Shown here piece after piece: positions 33,701-42,582 of a stretch of 64,000 nt of DNA. The translations under genes and the position numbers were made by a program. Source of the stretch: Lignipirellula cremea (GTDB taxonomy: Bacteria > Planctomycetota > Planctomycetia > Pirellulales > Pirellulaceae). Location: NCBI RefSeq assembly GCF_007751035.1, contig NZ_CP036433.1, forward strand, positions 6,615,001-6,679,000, written 5' to 3'. The notes beneath the pieces were generated by a model. It made no database searches and was not told the DNA's origin. It saw only the letters and a program-made list of their open reading frames with translations. Numbering within the stretch: position 1 is the stretch's first letter; each line of letters opens with the position of its first letter.

Positions 33701-34480
33701 ATCAAAGGCCGCCGGCGCCCCGCGCCCCGTCGGCACAAACAGCAACTCCTTGTTCGCCAGCAGATAGCCCTGCGGCGAGACGCCTGTCAGCGAATATGCC
33801 TTCGCATGGGGCTGAGCCAGGTACAGAGCGTCGGCCGTGTCGTTGCACCATTTTACCTTGCCGCTCTCCGCGTCGAGCGCGTAAATCATGACGCCTTCAC
33901 TCGGCCACATGCCGGCCGTAAGGTAGGCCACGCCGCCGTCGACCAGAACGCCGCTACGCAGCGGCCAGCGAGAAATGAAACGGCCGTTTCCCAGCACCCG
34001 ATCGTCGCGCCCGGCGGCGTGGAACTTCCACAGCAGATCGCCCTGCGCCGCATCCAGGCAATACAAATAACCGTCATCGGAGGCGGCATAAACACGTCCC
34101 TGATCGACAGCCGGCGCAAAGCGGATCGGGCCGCCGGTGGTGAAACTCCAGCGCACGCGGCCCGTCCTGGCGTCCACCGCCCGCAGCGTATCATCGGCGG
34201 ACGAACCAAAAAAAACGGCGCCTTCGGCGACGACCAGTTGCGGTCCTGCATCGAAGTCCAGGCGATGGGCTTCCTTCACCGGATCGGGCCAGGCAGGCGC
34301 CGGCTTCTGCTGGGCCTCAAGCCGCCACCGCTCGCGTAGCGGCAAGGTGATCGTCGTGCGACTGATCCCCGAACGACTCGCATCAGCGCGATAAGCGGGC
34401 CACTGGGCCTGCGTCGGCAAAGCCATGGCGGCCGCAAGCCAACTGGAAAAAAGACAGAGCAAGCATCGTCGCGCAGTCAT
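30767..34480 (-). CDS. Large secreted PQQ-propeller protein with Rossmann-like insert and CBM9-like module
   Basis: 1237 residues from the ATG at 34480 (signal peptide MTARRCLLCLFSSWLAAAMA). Residues 20-430 are a PQQ-type propeller (WSFTTGGPIRFAPAVDQGRV, DDGYLYCLDAAQGDLLWKF). Residues about 445-580 (GYALVVGDAALAESLVERLS, VVCLLESDAEIARVRARL, LIVVDPS, EEVWRLLRPCGGVLCF) look like a Rossmann methyltransferase-like insert. Propeller blades resume (VIAVDAYNGVELWSHAF), and about residues 960-1130 form a CBM9-like domain (EVRFAHDDENLYVAFH, WSDDSCELFLSD). The end resembles a malectin-like beta domain. This multi-domain layout recurs in planctomycetes; its role is unknown, but a surface carbohydrate function is plausible. 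Confidence 0.72.
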   Translation of the reverse strand: MTARRCLLCLFSSWLAAAMALPTQAQWPAYRADASRSGISRTTITLPLRERWRLEAQQKPAPAWPDPVKEAHRLDFDAGPQLVVAEGAVFFGSSADDTLRAVDARTGRVRWSFTTGGPIRFAPAVDQGRVYAASDDGYLYCLDAAQGDLLWKFHAAGRDDRVLGNGRFISRWPLRSGVLVDGGVAYLTAGMWPSEGVMIYALDAESGKVKWCNDTADALYLAQPHAKAYSLTGVSPQGYLLANKELLFVPTGRGAPAAFDRQTGELRYFRPAESKTHGGCWATLAGPRLFNGGLVYTAATGDQIACPTPGVPLWAKEDFDFGTRQKILGYRGQRILADGEDVLGRRSGYCLALAGNLLLEGSEGALTAYDRQSKQAQTVLWETQLPGGVRSIAVSDAAVFAATDRGDVYCFEHQAETDATLAPAATHAPAVIVKSLAASPFADAVVAAAELANLSKGYALVVGDAALAESLVERLSLHVVCLLESDAEIARVRARLVASGVYGAKISVQSVDRLRNGDCPAFFANLIVVDPSVENVAGEEVWRLLRPCGGVLCFLGSNLQDARQKVASVEDPPEARGELKGLAWLRRGKLPGAFDWDSPSSADQRVRWPLELAWFGGPGPARMQDRHQTSIAPPVVANGRYFVAGEQQVIAVDAYNGVELWSHAFVEGTIGEKSAVRLEGLAADDQFVYYRLGEDWRRLDAQSGEKLSSVAELPAGLHPWGRPSRRDEPFAMSLRAHALTKESVPRMYYRAYGCNQVLAADGVDFFRSGTLGLYDLNDDSGLRNFGGVRPGCWRSHNAAFGVFLSSEGSSGCRCTYNFQTSLMLAPTTKRRHEDWAVYHDLPTNGLVRRMHLNLGAPGDRRDQEGRLWLAYPRPKQAITLQLPVAIDGGAAYHFDADRWPVQNTDQPWIYSSGYRGLRRVTIDLDQQQPLISVAQPASPIVDGQMAEGEWIATAQASLLPLQNRQNRGAPNRALIDPADWTPEVRFAHDDENLYVAFHQANRLDQRGKPYAWRKTTTGSNASVWSDDSCELFLSDTDQKTVLHFGVSASGATFDARLQPGDALESVAWDAPWKASVAADDEAFLVELAIPFQTLREAGLSPSHLLANLQTNWAGWSMPLRFLGSRGRRACENFSPLGLGVAPPSPRRRFHVRLHFADPDADPDSAVADKGPFAIQIQGKTVRTAFTPQAAVGQSAAAIVAEFSDIGATDSLTIDFVPSNGQELGVSLSGIEIEEQAE

Positions 34481-34992
34481 GAATTTGCCTTTGCCGCGAG
34501 AAATTCGTCCCTGGATCAAACAACCGCCAGACCGCCGACGGTTCGGCCAGCGGGCGCCCTCCTGGCCCGCAAGCCAGCGTAAAACCCCGCCGTGGAGGTG
34601 AGTCTAAAGGGAGGGAACTGCGGTTGCAAACTGCAGCCTCCCACGACATCCACCCCCATCGCCAGCAGAAATCGCCAGGGAACACTCTGGATTCGCCCCT
34701 GTCTCCAAGAGAAAACAACGCCGCCAGAAGATATAGCCGGAGCTGACAACAAGCGGAAAGAACGCAGACCGGCCCCCCTTGCGGTGCGAAACCTTAAACG
34801 ATCGCTGGGCAAACCTTGCATCCGTTTCTGATACAAGGCAAATTAAGGAGACGCCCAGTGCACAAACGCCAGCCTGGGCGCCCGGCAATCGGCCGGCCAG
34901 GTGGGACGAAAGCGTGACGACTTGCCTGGAACCCGAGCCAGGGAGCCAACCTTCCTTTCTGAGCAAGTTGCCGAGTAAAACAAGGACCCGAC
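34481..34992. other. Intergenic stretch
   Basis: About 510 bases between divergent genes, containing no gene that I can support. Presumably promoters for both sides. Confidence 0.4.
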
Positions 34993-35925
34993 ATGACGCC
35001 ATGGGAACCAACCCGACGCACTCTGCTGCAGGCCGCGGCCGGATGGGGGATCGCCCTGACGGCAGCCCCCTCGGTAATTGCCGCGACGGGCCGCCAGGCG
35101 CCTCCGCGGGTGGATACGCACTTGCACTGTTTTGCCGGCCTGAAAGATCCACGCTTTCCCTATCACCAACGCGCCCCGTACCGTCCGGCCGAGGAGGCGA
35201 CTCCCGAGAGCCTGCTCGCCTGCATGGAAGGCGCCGAAGTCGCTTTCGCCGTGGTCGTCCACCCGGAACCGTACCAGGACGATCATCGCTACCTGCTGCA
35301 TTGCCTGGAGGTCGGCAAGGGGCGTCTCAAAGGGGTCGTCCTGCTATTCGCGGATCGGCCGGGCTCGCTCGATCAAATGCCCCGACTGGCGGCCAATGGA
35401 AACGTGGCGGCCGTGCGGGTGCATGCCTACGCGCCGGACCGCCTGCCTCCCTTTGGTCAGCCGGAACTCAAGCGTTTATGGAGCATGGCGACGGAACTGG
35501 GACTGGCCGTCCAGATTCATTTTGAACCCCGCTATGCGCCTGGGTTTGAGCCGTTGCTGAAAGAGTTTCCCGATACCCGTGTCATCATCGACCATTTGGG
35601 ACGGCCATTCCAAGGAACGCCCCAGGAGCATGCCGTCGTCGTTCGCTGGTCGCAATTTCCGCAAACGGTGATGAAGTTATCCGCGATTCCCGAGCCGCGC
35701 AGCTATCCGCACCGAGAAATTGGTCCGATCATTCGCCAGCTGGCCGATGCCTATGGCCCCGATCGCATGATGTTCGGCGGCGGTTTCGGAGCGGGCGCCA
35801 CGCCGGAAAGTTATCGCCAGGCGTTTGAGCGCGGTCAATCCTACCTTGATCACCTGTCAGCCGCCGACCAGGCAAAGATTCTGGGCGGAACGGCCGCCCG
35901 GTTCTTTGGTTTTGGCGACGCGTAA
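34993..35925 (+). CDS. Tat-exported amidohydrolase-2 family protein, key aspartate missing
   Basis: 310 residues with a twin-arginine signal (PTRRTLLQAAAGWGIAL). TIM-barrel metal-dependent hydrolase of the amidohydrolase_2/PDC-lactonase type: N-terminal DTHLH metal motif near residue 42, HFEPRY, VIIDHLGRP near residue 198. At the C-terminal strand where relatives carry a catalytic Asp (pattern WGSDWP) this protein reads MFGGGFGAGAT, so the Asp is absent. Either the family member uses other residues or the protein is not catalytic. Relatives hydrolyse lactones or decarboxylate aromatic acids. Stands alone between secreted enzymes. Confidence 0.75.
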   Translation: MTPWEPTRRTLLQAAAGWGIALTAAPSVIAATGRQAPPRVDTHLHCFAGLKDPRFPYHQRAPYRPAEEATPESLLACMEGAEVAFAVVVHPEPYQDDHRYLLHCLEVGKGRLKGVVLLFADRPGSLDQMPRLAANGNVAAVRVHAYAPDRLPPFGQPELKRLWSMATELGLAVQIHFEPRYAPGFEPLLKEFPDTRVIIDHLGRPFQGTPQEHAVVVRWSQFPQTVMKLSAIPEPRSYPHREIGPIIRQLADAYGPDRMMFGGGFGAGATPESYRQAFERGQSYLDHLSAADQAKILGGTAARFFGFGDA

Positions 35926-36087
35926 GTGACGCCAGTCGCCTCAACCTGCCTCCCACATCCTGCAACCTGATTTGCCCTCCGCCTGGTTCGTTCGCCGCCC
36001 TGGTCTGAACGGAAGCGACTTTTCCCAAGGTCGACAAAGTGAGCCCGCCTCCTTCCCTTGATACCTCCCACTCTTGAGAAAACCACC

Positions 36088-37227
36088 ATGCGTAAATCGT
36101 GGATGACGTTAGCGACGGCCTTGCTCCTGTGCTTCTGCCTGCACTCGCCCGCGACCTTCGCACAGGGACCGAAGCGTGCGGGGCCGCCGACGCGTTCGTT
36201 CGATGCTCCTGGTGCTCCGGCCTTCATTCGCCTGGACGGGAAGCCCGGGATGAATCCGGCGCCTGATGCAGATGGCAATTTCCTCATCGGGCCTGAATAC
36301 CTTGCGGCTCCTGAGCAGCAAGTTGTCGCCGGGATTCCCCAGGGAAAAGTGCAGCAGTTCACGATCGATTCCCGGGAAACCAAACTCTTCAATCCCGGGA
36401 TTGCGCGGAAGGTTTTTGGGGTAGTCGATCCGCAAAACCCGAAAACGCTGATCGTCGAAACGCATGAGATTGACTACTCGCGGCAGATTACCGTTTACAT
36501 TCCGGCCCAGTACAAGCCCGGCAGCGAAGCCCCCTTTATGGTCGTCCACGACGGCCCCAAGGGAAAACCCGACCTGACGCTGCCACGTATTCTTGATAAC
36601 CTGATTGCCCAGAAACGCGTCCCCGCCATGATCGTCATCATGATTGCTAACGGAGGAGGCGATGCCCAGGGGCATGAACGCGGAAAAGAATACGACACCA
36701 TGTCGGGCCTGTTCGCCGAATACATCGAGACGGAAGTCCTGCCGCGGGTCGAGAAGGAGTGCAACGTCAAGCTGACCAAAGATCCCGACGGGCGTGCGGC
36801 CATGGGCAGCAGCTCCGGAGGCTCTGCGGCGCTCATCATGGCATGGTACCGCCCCGATCTTTATCATCGTGTGCTGACGACTTCGGGCACTTTTGTAAAC
36901 CAGCAGTGGCCTTTTGACTCCCAAACGCCCGACGGCGCCTGGGGTTTTCATGATAAGATTATTCCAGAGAGCCCCACAAAGCCGCTCCGCATTTTTCTGG
37001 CGGTCGGCGACCGCGACAATTTCAACCCCAACGTCATGCGCGACGGCATGCACAACTGGGTCGAGGCAAACCATCGCATGGCTAAAGTGCTCAAGGCCAA
37101 AGGCTACCATTACCAGTATCTGTTCTGCCAGAATTCCGGCCATGGCGTGCGCAACGCCAAAGCCCAGTTCTTGCCGCACGCTCTGGAATGGGTCTGGCAC
37201 GGATACGGCGACCAGAAAAACGAATGA
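36088..37227 (+). CDS. Secreted enterochelin-esterase-like hydrolase
   Basis: 379 residues from the ATG at 36088; a TTG ten codons upstream is possible but precedes the signal peptide (MTLATALLLCFCLHSPATFA). Alpha/beta hydrolase related to Fes/IroE esterases: ITVYIPAQYKPGSEAPFMVV at the domain start, RGKEYDTMSGLFAEYIETEVLP, and the nucleophile elbow MGSSSGGSAAL near residue 240, with late HGVRNA histidine. It belongs to the same group as the two esterase domains of the protein at 26105-28708. Likely cleaves carbohydrate esters. Confidence 0.82.
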   Translation: MRKSWMTLATALLLCFCLHSPATFAQGPKRAGPPTRSFDAPGAPAFIRLDGKPGMNPAPDADGNFLIGPEYLAAPEQQVVAGIPQGKVQQFTIDSRETKLFNPGIARKVFGVVDPQNPKTLIVETHEIDYSRQITVYIPAQYKPGSEAPFMVVHDGPKGKPDLTLPRILDNLIAQKRVPAMIVIMIANGGGDAQGHERGKEYDTMSGLFAEYIETEVLPRVEKECNVKLTKDPDGRAAMGSSSGGSAALIMAWYRPDLYHRVLTTSGTFVNQQWPFDSQTPDGAWGFHDKIIPESPTKPLRIFLAVGDRDNFNPNVMRDGMHNWVEANHRMAKVLKAKGYHYQYLFCQNSGHGVRNAKAQFLPHALEWVWHGYGDQKNE

Positions 37228-37330
37228 CAAGGCGCGTTTGAACGCTTGAAACACTCGACAAAACTCCAGGATTGCTCCTTGCTCGCCTGCGGCGGCAATT
37301 GGCTTCCTGTTCCATCGAAGTTGCGATTCC

Positions 37331-40300
37331 ATGACGATAAATTTACGCCGCGCTGATCCTGCTCGATTCCCCACATGGCTGGCTTTGCTGGCGCTGGCCG
37401 TTGGGGCCTGGGCGCCCTTTGCGACCGCCGCCGAGGTTGCTCGCTGGGACTTTGACAGCGAAGCTGCGATGCCTTTGGAGCTGCACGGCGACGTGCAGCG
37501 CGATCAGGCCGGGCCGCGTCCGCCGGAATTCCCGGACATGGCCAACGACAATACTGCGCTACGGTTTGAGGGGAAGGGGTTTCTCACCCTGGAAGACCCA
37601 GGTCCGGACAGCGATTTTGATTTCACGAACGGCGATCGAATCACCCTGGAGGCCTGGGTGCGGCTGGACAAGGCCGGCAGTAGTTCGCCCATGTATGTGG
37701 TCAGTAAAGGGCGAACCGGCTCCGCGGCGTTTACCCGCGACAACCAGAACTGGGCGCTGCGCGTGGTCACGCAAAAGGGATTGGTGAAACCCAGCTTTCT
37801 GTTCGCCACCCCGCTACCGAAGGCCGACTCCCAAGCGCATTGGCATCGCTGGACCGCAAGGCTGGGATTTGTCGCTGGCTCCGGCTGGCATCATATTGCT
37901 GTGGCCTATCACTTTGGCAAACCGGAGTCCATTCGCGGCTGGATCGATGGCGAACCGACAACCGGCGACTGGGATATGGGCGGCCCCACCACAGAGAAGC
38001 CTGTCGTCGACGACGACGCCATCTGGATCGGATCGGCCAGCGGCGGCGCAGGCGGGAACAGCTTTCAAGGCTGGCTGGACGCCGTCGCCATACATCGCGA
38101 AATATTAGACGACGAAACCATCGCCGCCCGCTTCCATCGCGAGGGAGGCCCGCGCGTCTCGGGGCCGCAGCCGGAAAAGATGCCCGACCTGGGTCCCGTG
38201 CCTGAGGGTCGGGTGCTGGTGACCCTGGCCGAAGCAATGCCCGATGCCTCGCGCTGGTTGCTGCAGAACGAAACCTGGCCGCTGGAAACAGACCGTTTCC
38301 TGAGCGATGCCTTTCTGTTGCCGCGCATTCCGGTGCGCTATGACGACTGGGGGATTCGCATTGGCTGGACGGATCCGGTGTTGCTGCGCATCGCTGGCGA
38401 CATCGAATTGCCCGCTGGGCCAAATCGCTTTCTGGTGCGCGCCCGATCGCTGAGCCGGCTGTGGATCGATGGCAAACTGGTCGCCCGCACCAAAACGGTC
38501 CGTAGTCGAGGCGGCAACCTCGAACCCATTGTGCGGATTCCGGAACCGCTGGTCCCCGGCGCGAGACGGTTGCCGTTTCCGCAACAGGAAGCTTTTGTCG
38601 AATATGAGATCCCGCCCGGCCCCCAGGAGGGACCGCAACGCTTAAGGGTGGTCCTGGAACTGATTGTCGGCGGCAACGGGGACCGAACGGAATCCGGTGA
38701 AGTCTGCGTCGCGGTGCAGCCCGGCGGGAAAGGTCCCTTGTTTGTTCTCACCCCCGACGCCGCGTCGCCTTTGGCGTTGACCGACGCCGCGATCGAACCG
38801 CATCTGCGGCGCCTTGAGGCCTTGCTGACAGCCTTTGAAGACTACGTCCGTCGAGAAGTCGCCTCGTCCCAGGACGCTTTCTGGGAACGCCGGCATCAAA
38901 TGGCTCGAGAAGCGGCCGCGGAATTGAAGCCTTCCCGTAAAACTGCCAGCAGTCATCCGATCGACCAGTTCGTCGCCGACAAGATCGCCGTCGCCCTGAA
39001 GCAGGCGGAGCAGGTCGATGAAAAAACGGCCCGGCATTTCCATGATCAGGTGCTGCCCATCCTCCGCGAACAGTGCTTCCGTTGCCATGGCGAAAAAGAG
39101 CAAGGCGGCCTGCGGCTGAATACGCGAGAACAGGCCCTCTCCCACGGCGACTCCGAACTGCCCGCCATCGTTCCGGGCGATCCCGACGCCAGTCAATTGA
39201 TTATCCGCATCCGCGACAAGGAGATGCCGCCCACCGAGGAAGGGTTATCCGCCGAGCAGATCGGCATCCTGGAAACCTGGGTCAAAGAAGGCGCGGTCTG
39301 GCCGAATCCGCCGCTCCCGCCCGCCGCCGTAGCGCTGGCCCCCGTAATCGATGACGCCTCTTTTCTGCGCCGCGCCTACCTGGATGTGGTCGGCGTGGGC
39401 CCCACCGAGGAGGAAGCTCGGACGTTCCTGGCCAGCCAGGATTCCAACAAACGCACGCGGTTGATTGAGCAGCTATTAGACGACGATCGTTATGCTGATC
39501 ACTGGATCAGCTTCTGGCTGGACCTGCTGGCCGAAAACCCAGGCCTGCTGAATCCCTCGCTCAACACGACCGGTCCATTTCGCTGGTACCTGTACGACTC
39601 GCTCCGCGACCACAAACCGCTGGACCGGATGGCGACCGAGTTGATTCTGATGCGAGGCAGTCCGCACCACGGCGGCAGCGCGGGCTTTGCGCTGGCCGGC
39701 GAGAACGATTCGCCGATGGCGGCCAAAGGGCATATTCTGGCCTCGGCGTTTCTCGGGATCGAACTGCAATGCGCCCGTTGCCACGATTCCCCCTACCACA
39801 GCACCACCCAGGAAGATCTGTATTCTGTCGCCGCGATGCTGAATCGCAAACAGCTCGCACCGCCGAAGACCAGCCGCGTCCCCGATGCTTTTTTCGAAGG
39901 CATCGGCCGCCCCTCCCTGATCAAGGTCACATTGAAGCCCGGCGTACAAGTGCAACCGAAATGGCCGTTCGCCCAGTTCACCGGAGTGGAGGATGGACCC
40001 CACATCGACCCCCTGGTGCAAAGCCCCGACGACACTCGCGAACGCCTGGCCGCATTGATCACCGCGCCCCAGAATCATCGCTTTCCGCAGGTCGTCGTTA
40101 ATCACCTTTGGAATCGACTGCTGGGCGCCGGGATTGTCCAGCCGGTTAACGACTGGGAGGGAAAAACGCCCAGCCATCCCCAACTTCTGCAATGGCTGGC
40201 CCAGGATCTTGTCCTCCACGATTACGACCTGCGCCATGTGCTGCGGCGGATCATGACCTCGGAAATGTACCAGCGAGAGGCCGTCGGGCAGAACCGACTG

Positions 40301-41062
40301 GCAGCGGCCCAGCAACGCTTCTTCAACGCTCCCGACCCGCGACGGCTCACCGCGGAGCAGGTCGTCGATTCTTTGTTTGCCGCAACGGGACGCCGGATGG
40401 AGACCGGAGAGTTAACTTTTGTCCACGATGGGGCCGAGCCGATGCGGGCCCGACTGACGCTGGGTTCGCCCAGCCGCGCGTGGATGTTTGCGGGGTTGAA
40501 CAACGAACGCGACCGACCCAGTTTGTCGATGCCGCGGGCCCAGGCGGTTGTCGATGTGCTGGAAGCGTTCGGCTGGACGGGAACGCGGCAGCAGCCGATT
40601 GCCGAACGTTCGACCGATCCGAACCTGCTGCAGCCTGGGATTCTCGCCAATGGCGTCCTCTCTATGTCGCTCACGCGTGCTGCGTGGCAAACGCCTTTAT
40701 CGCAACTGGCGCTGACTACCGACTCGCCGGGCGCCTTGTTGGATGCGTTGTTTCTTCGTTTTCGGTCGCGGTACCCGAGTGAACAGGAAAAAGCGATCTT
40801 TGTTCCCGCTTTGGCTGCTGGATTCGATGACCGCATTTTGCCCGTCGATCAGGTAAAATCGTTGCCTGAAGAGCTGCCTTTGCCGGTATCGACCTGGTCC
40901 AACCATCTGGTTCCGGAAGCGAACACGATACAAGAAGAATGGCAACGTCGGGTTCGCCGTGGCCCTGCGGCCGACCCTCGACTCGAGGCAAAGTGGCGGG
41001 AAGTGTACGAAGACCTGGTCTGGAGCCTCGTCAACGATCGCGAATTCGTTTGGATCCCTTGA
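37331..41062 (+). CDS. Secreted LamG-cytochrome c-DUF1549-DUF1553 protein
   Basis: 1243 residues. Signal peptide; LamG/concanavalin-type domain (about residues 50-245, with ITLEAWVRLDK and WIGSASGGAGGNSFQGWLDAV); then a planctomycete cytochrome c (PSCyt1) motif CFRCHG near residue 583; then DUF1549 (AYLDVVGVGPTEEEARTFL, DDRYADHWISFWLDLLAENP) and DUF1553 (VNHLWNRLLGAGIVQPVNDW, MYQREAVGQNR). It carries the CARCHD motif near residue 815 as well. The CxxCH motifs suggest covalent heme and a redox or anchoring role. These proteins pair with DUF1501 partners, as here (next gene 81 nt downstream). Function is unknown experimentally. Confidence 0.87.
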   Translation: MTINLRRADPARFPTWLALLALAVGAWAPFATAAEVARWDFDSEAAMPLELHGDVQRDQAGPRPPEFPDMANDNTALRFEGKGFLTLEDPGPDSDFDFTNGDRITLEAWVRLDKAGSSSPMYVVSKGRTGSAAFTRDNQNWALRVVTQKGLVKPSFLFATPLPKADSQAHWHRWTARLGFVAGSGWHHIAVAYHFGKPESIRGWIDGEPTTGDWDMGGPTTEKPVVDDDAIWIGSASGGAGGNSFQGWLDAVAIHREILDDETIAARFHREGGPRVSGPQPEKMPDLGPVPEGRVLVTLAEAMPDASRWLLQNETWPLETDRFLSDAFLLPRIPVRYDDWGIRIGWTDPVLLRIAGDIELPAGPNRFLVRARSLSRLWIDGKLVARTKTVRSRGGNLEPIVRIPEPLVPGARRLPFPQQEAFVEYEIPPGPQEGPQRLRVVLELIVGGNGDRTESGEVCVAVQPGGKGPLFVLTPDAASPLALTDAAIEPHLRRLEALLTAFEDYVRREVASSQDAFWERRHQMAREAAAELKPSRKTASSHPIDQFVADKIAVALKQAEQVDEKTARHFHDQVLPILREQCFRCHGEKEQGGLRLNTREQALSHGDSELPAIVPGDPDASQLIIRIRDKEMPPTEEGLSAEQIGILETWVKEGAVWPNPPLPPAAVALAPVIDDASFLRRAYLDVVGVGPTEEEARTFLASQDSNKRTRLIEQLLDDDRYADHWISFWLDLLAENPGLLNPSLNTTGPFRWYLYDSLRDHKPLDRMATELILMRGSPHHGGSAGFALAGENDSPMAAKGHILASAFLGIELQCARCHDSPYHSTTQEDLYSVAAMLNRKQLAPPKTSRVPDAFFEGIGRPSLIKVTLKPGVQVQPKWPFAQFTGVEDGPHIDPLVQSPDDTRERLAALITAPQNHRFPQVVVNHLWNRLLGAGIVQPVNDWEGKTPSHPQLLQWLAQDLVLHDYDLRHVLRRIMTSEMYQREAVGQNRLAAAQQRFFNAPDPRRLTAEQVVDSLFAATGRRMETGELTFVHDGAEPMRARLTLGSPSRAWMFAGLNNERDRPSLSMPRAQAVVDVLEAFGWTGTRQQPIAERSTDPNLLQPGILANGVLSMSLTRAAWQTPLSQLALTTDSPGALLDALFLRFRSRYPSEQEKAIFVPALAAGFDDRILPVDQVKSLPEELPLPVSTWSNHLVPEANTIQEEWQRRVRRGPAADPRLEAKWREVYEDLVWSLVNDREFVWIP

Positions 41063-41143
41063 CCGCTTCGCCACGCACAGCAACCAAAGGCCGATTGCCT
41101 GCGGAACCCCCTTCAAAACACGCAACACGTTCGAGAACCGAAT

Positions 41144-42433
41144 ATGAATACTCCCAACCGGCGACAGTTCCTGGCCACTAGCGCCGTTGCGGCCGGCGCG
41201 CTGAGCATGTCGCCGTCGGCGCGGGCGAGCGCACCCGAAACGTTGCTCCAGGGCCAGGCCGAGCATGTGATCTCGATCTGGCTGGGCGGCGGGATGGGCC
41301 ATCTGGACACGTTCGACCCCAAAGCCAAAGGCGATCCCCAGGCAAAGAAGGCCGGCTCCTACTACGACGCTATCGACACCGTCGTGGAGGGGGTCCAGGT
41401 TTGCCAGCATCTGTCCCAGACTGCGCAGGTGATGGACCGCGTAACTGCCGTTCGCTCGGTCAACCACAATGTGATCGACGAACACGCCGCGGCGACCAAT
41501 CGCATGCACACAGGGCGAACGATCAGCGGCACGGTGACGTATCCTTCGCTGGGGTCATTGATCGTTCACGAACGGGGTCCCGCCAACGACGGCGCGCCGC
41601 CGTATGTGCTGATCGGCTACCCGAATGTGACCCGGGGACCGGGCTTCCTGGGAGCCAAATATGGCTACCTTTACCTGACCGAAACGGGCCGCGGTCCGGC
41701 AGGTCTGTCGCGTCCCGAAGGCATTACGGCAATGCGTCAAAGTCGCCGGGAGGCGTTTCTGTCCTCCCTGCGAAAAAGCGCCGGGCCGACGGAAGTCGCC
41801 GCACTCCTGGACTACGACGACGCGATCCAGCAGAGCTTGAAACTGAGCGGCCCCGAGTTCAATCGCGTCTTTCATCTCGACGGAGAGCCAGACGACTTGC
41901 GTAACCGCTACGGCGGCGAATTCGGCCAACGCTGTCTACTCAGCCGTCGCCTGGTCGAGCGCGGCGTGCGGTTCATCGAAGTCAGCCACAACCTGAACTT
42001 CCTCAACGGCTCCGGCTGGGATGTGCACAGCAGCGGAATCGTCAACCAGCACAAACTGATTCAAGAACTCGACACGGCGTTGGCGACCCTGATAGCGGAT
42101 CTTGAGCAGAAACACTTGCTCGATAAAACTCTCATCGTGATTACGACCGAATTCGGACGTCCCGCAGGCTTCGACAGCGGGGGCGGCCGCGGCCATCAGG
42201 GGAAATCGTTCAGCTGCGTGCTGGCCGGCGGAGGGCTGTCACACTGCGGCGCCTACGGCGAAACCGACGACCTGGCCAAAGAGATTGTCGCCGATCCGGT
42301 CAGCGTGCCCGATTTCTTCGCCACGGTGTGCGCCGCTGCCGGCGTGAACTATCGCAAGAATCTCTATGCCGGCGACCGTCCCGTGCCGCTCACCGATCTG
42401 GGAACCCCGATCGCCCGACTGTTTGCCTCCTGA
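41144..42433 (+). CDS. Tat-exported DUF1501 protein, partner of the upstream DUF1553 gene
   Basis: 429 residues beginning [20 protein letters not shown], a Tat signal. DUF1501 landmarks: [43 protein letters not shown] and ITTEFGRP. It lies 81 nt after the DUF1553 gene on the same strand, the conserved planctomycete gene pair, so the two are probably co-transcribed. Confidence 0.87.
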   Translation: MNTPNRRQFLATSAVAAGALSMSPSARASAPETLLQGQAEHVISIWLGGGMGHLDTFDPKAKGDPQAKKAGSYYDAIDTVVEGVQVCQHLSQTAQVMDRVTAVRSVNHNVIDEHAAATNRMHTGRTISGTVTYPSLGSLIVHERGPANDGAPPYVLIGYPNVTRGPGFLGAKYGYLYLTETGRGPAGLSRPEGITAMRQSRREAFLSSLRKSAGPTEVAALLDYDDAIQQSLKLSGPEFNRVFHLDGEPDDLRNRYGGEFGQRCLLSRRLVERGVRFIEVSHNLNFLNGSGWDVHSSGIVNQHKLIQELDTALATLIADLEQKHLLDKTLIVITTEFGRPAGFDSGGGRGHQGKSFSCVLAGGGLSHCGAYGETDDLAKEIVADPVSVPDFFATVCAAAGVNYRKNLYAGDRPVPLTDLGTPIARLFAS

Positions 42434-42582
42434 GGCAGGCTGGGTCGCCTGGTTTACCGCTGCGACATGACCGCCGTTCGCGACAGCAGCGCGGTGGCCA
42501 ACTGCAATGCGTGAATCAGGGCGAAACTTCTGTCACGGCGGACGGTTGGGGGATCGCCCGCCGGCGGCCTGTCTGGGGCGTG

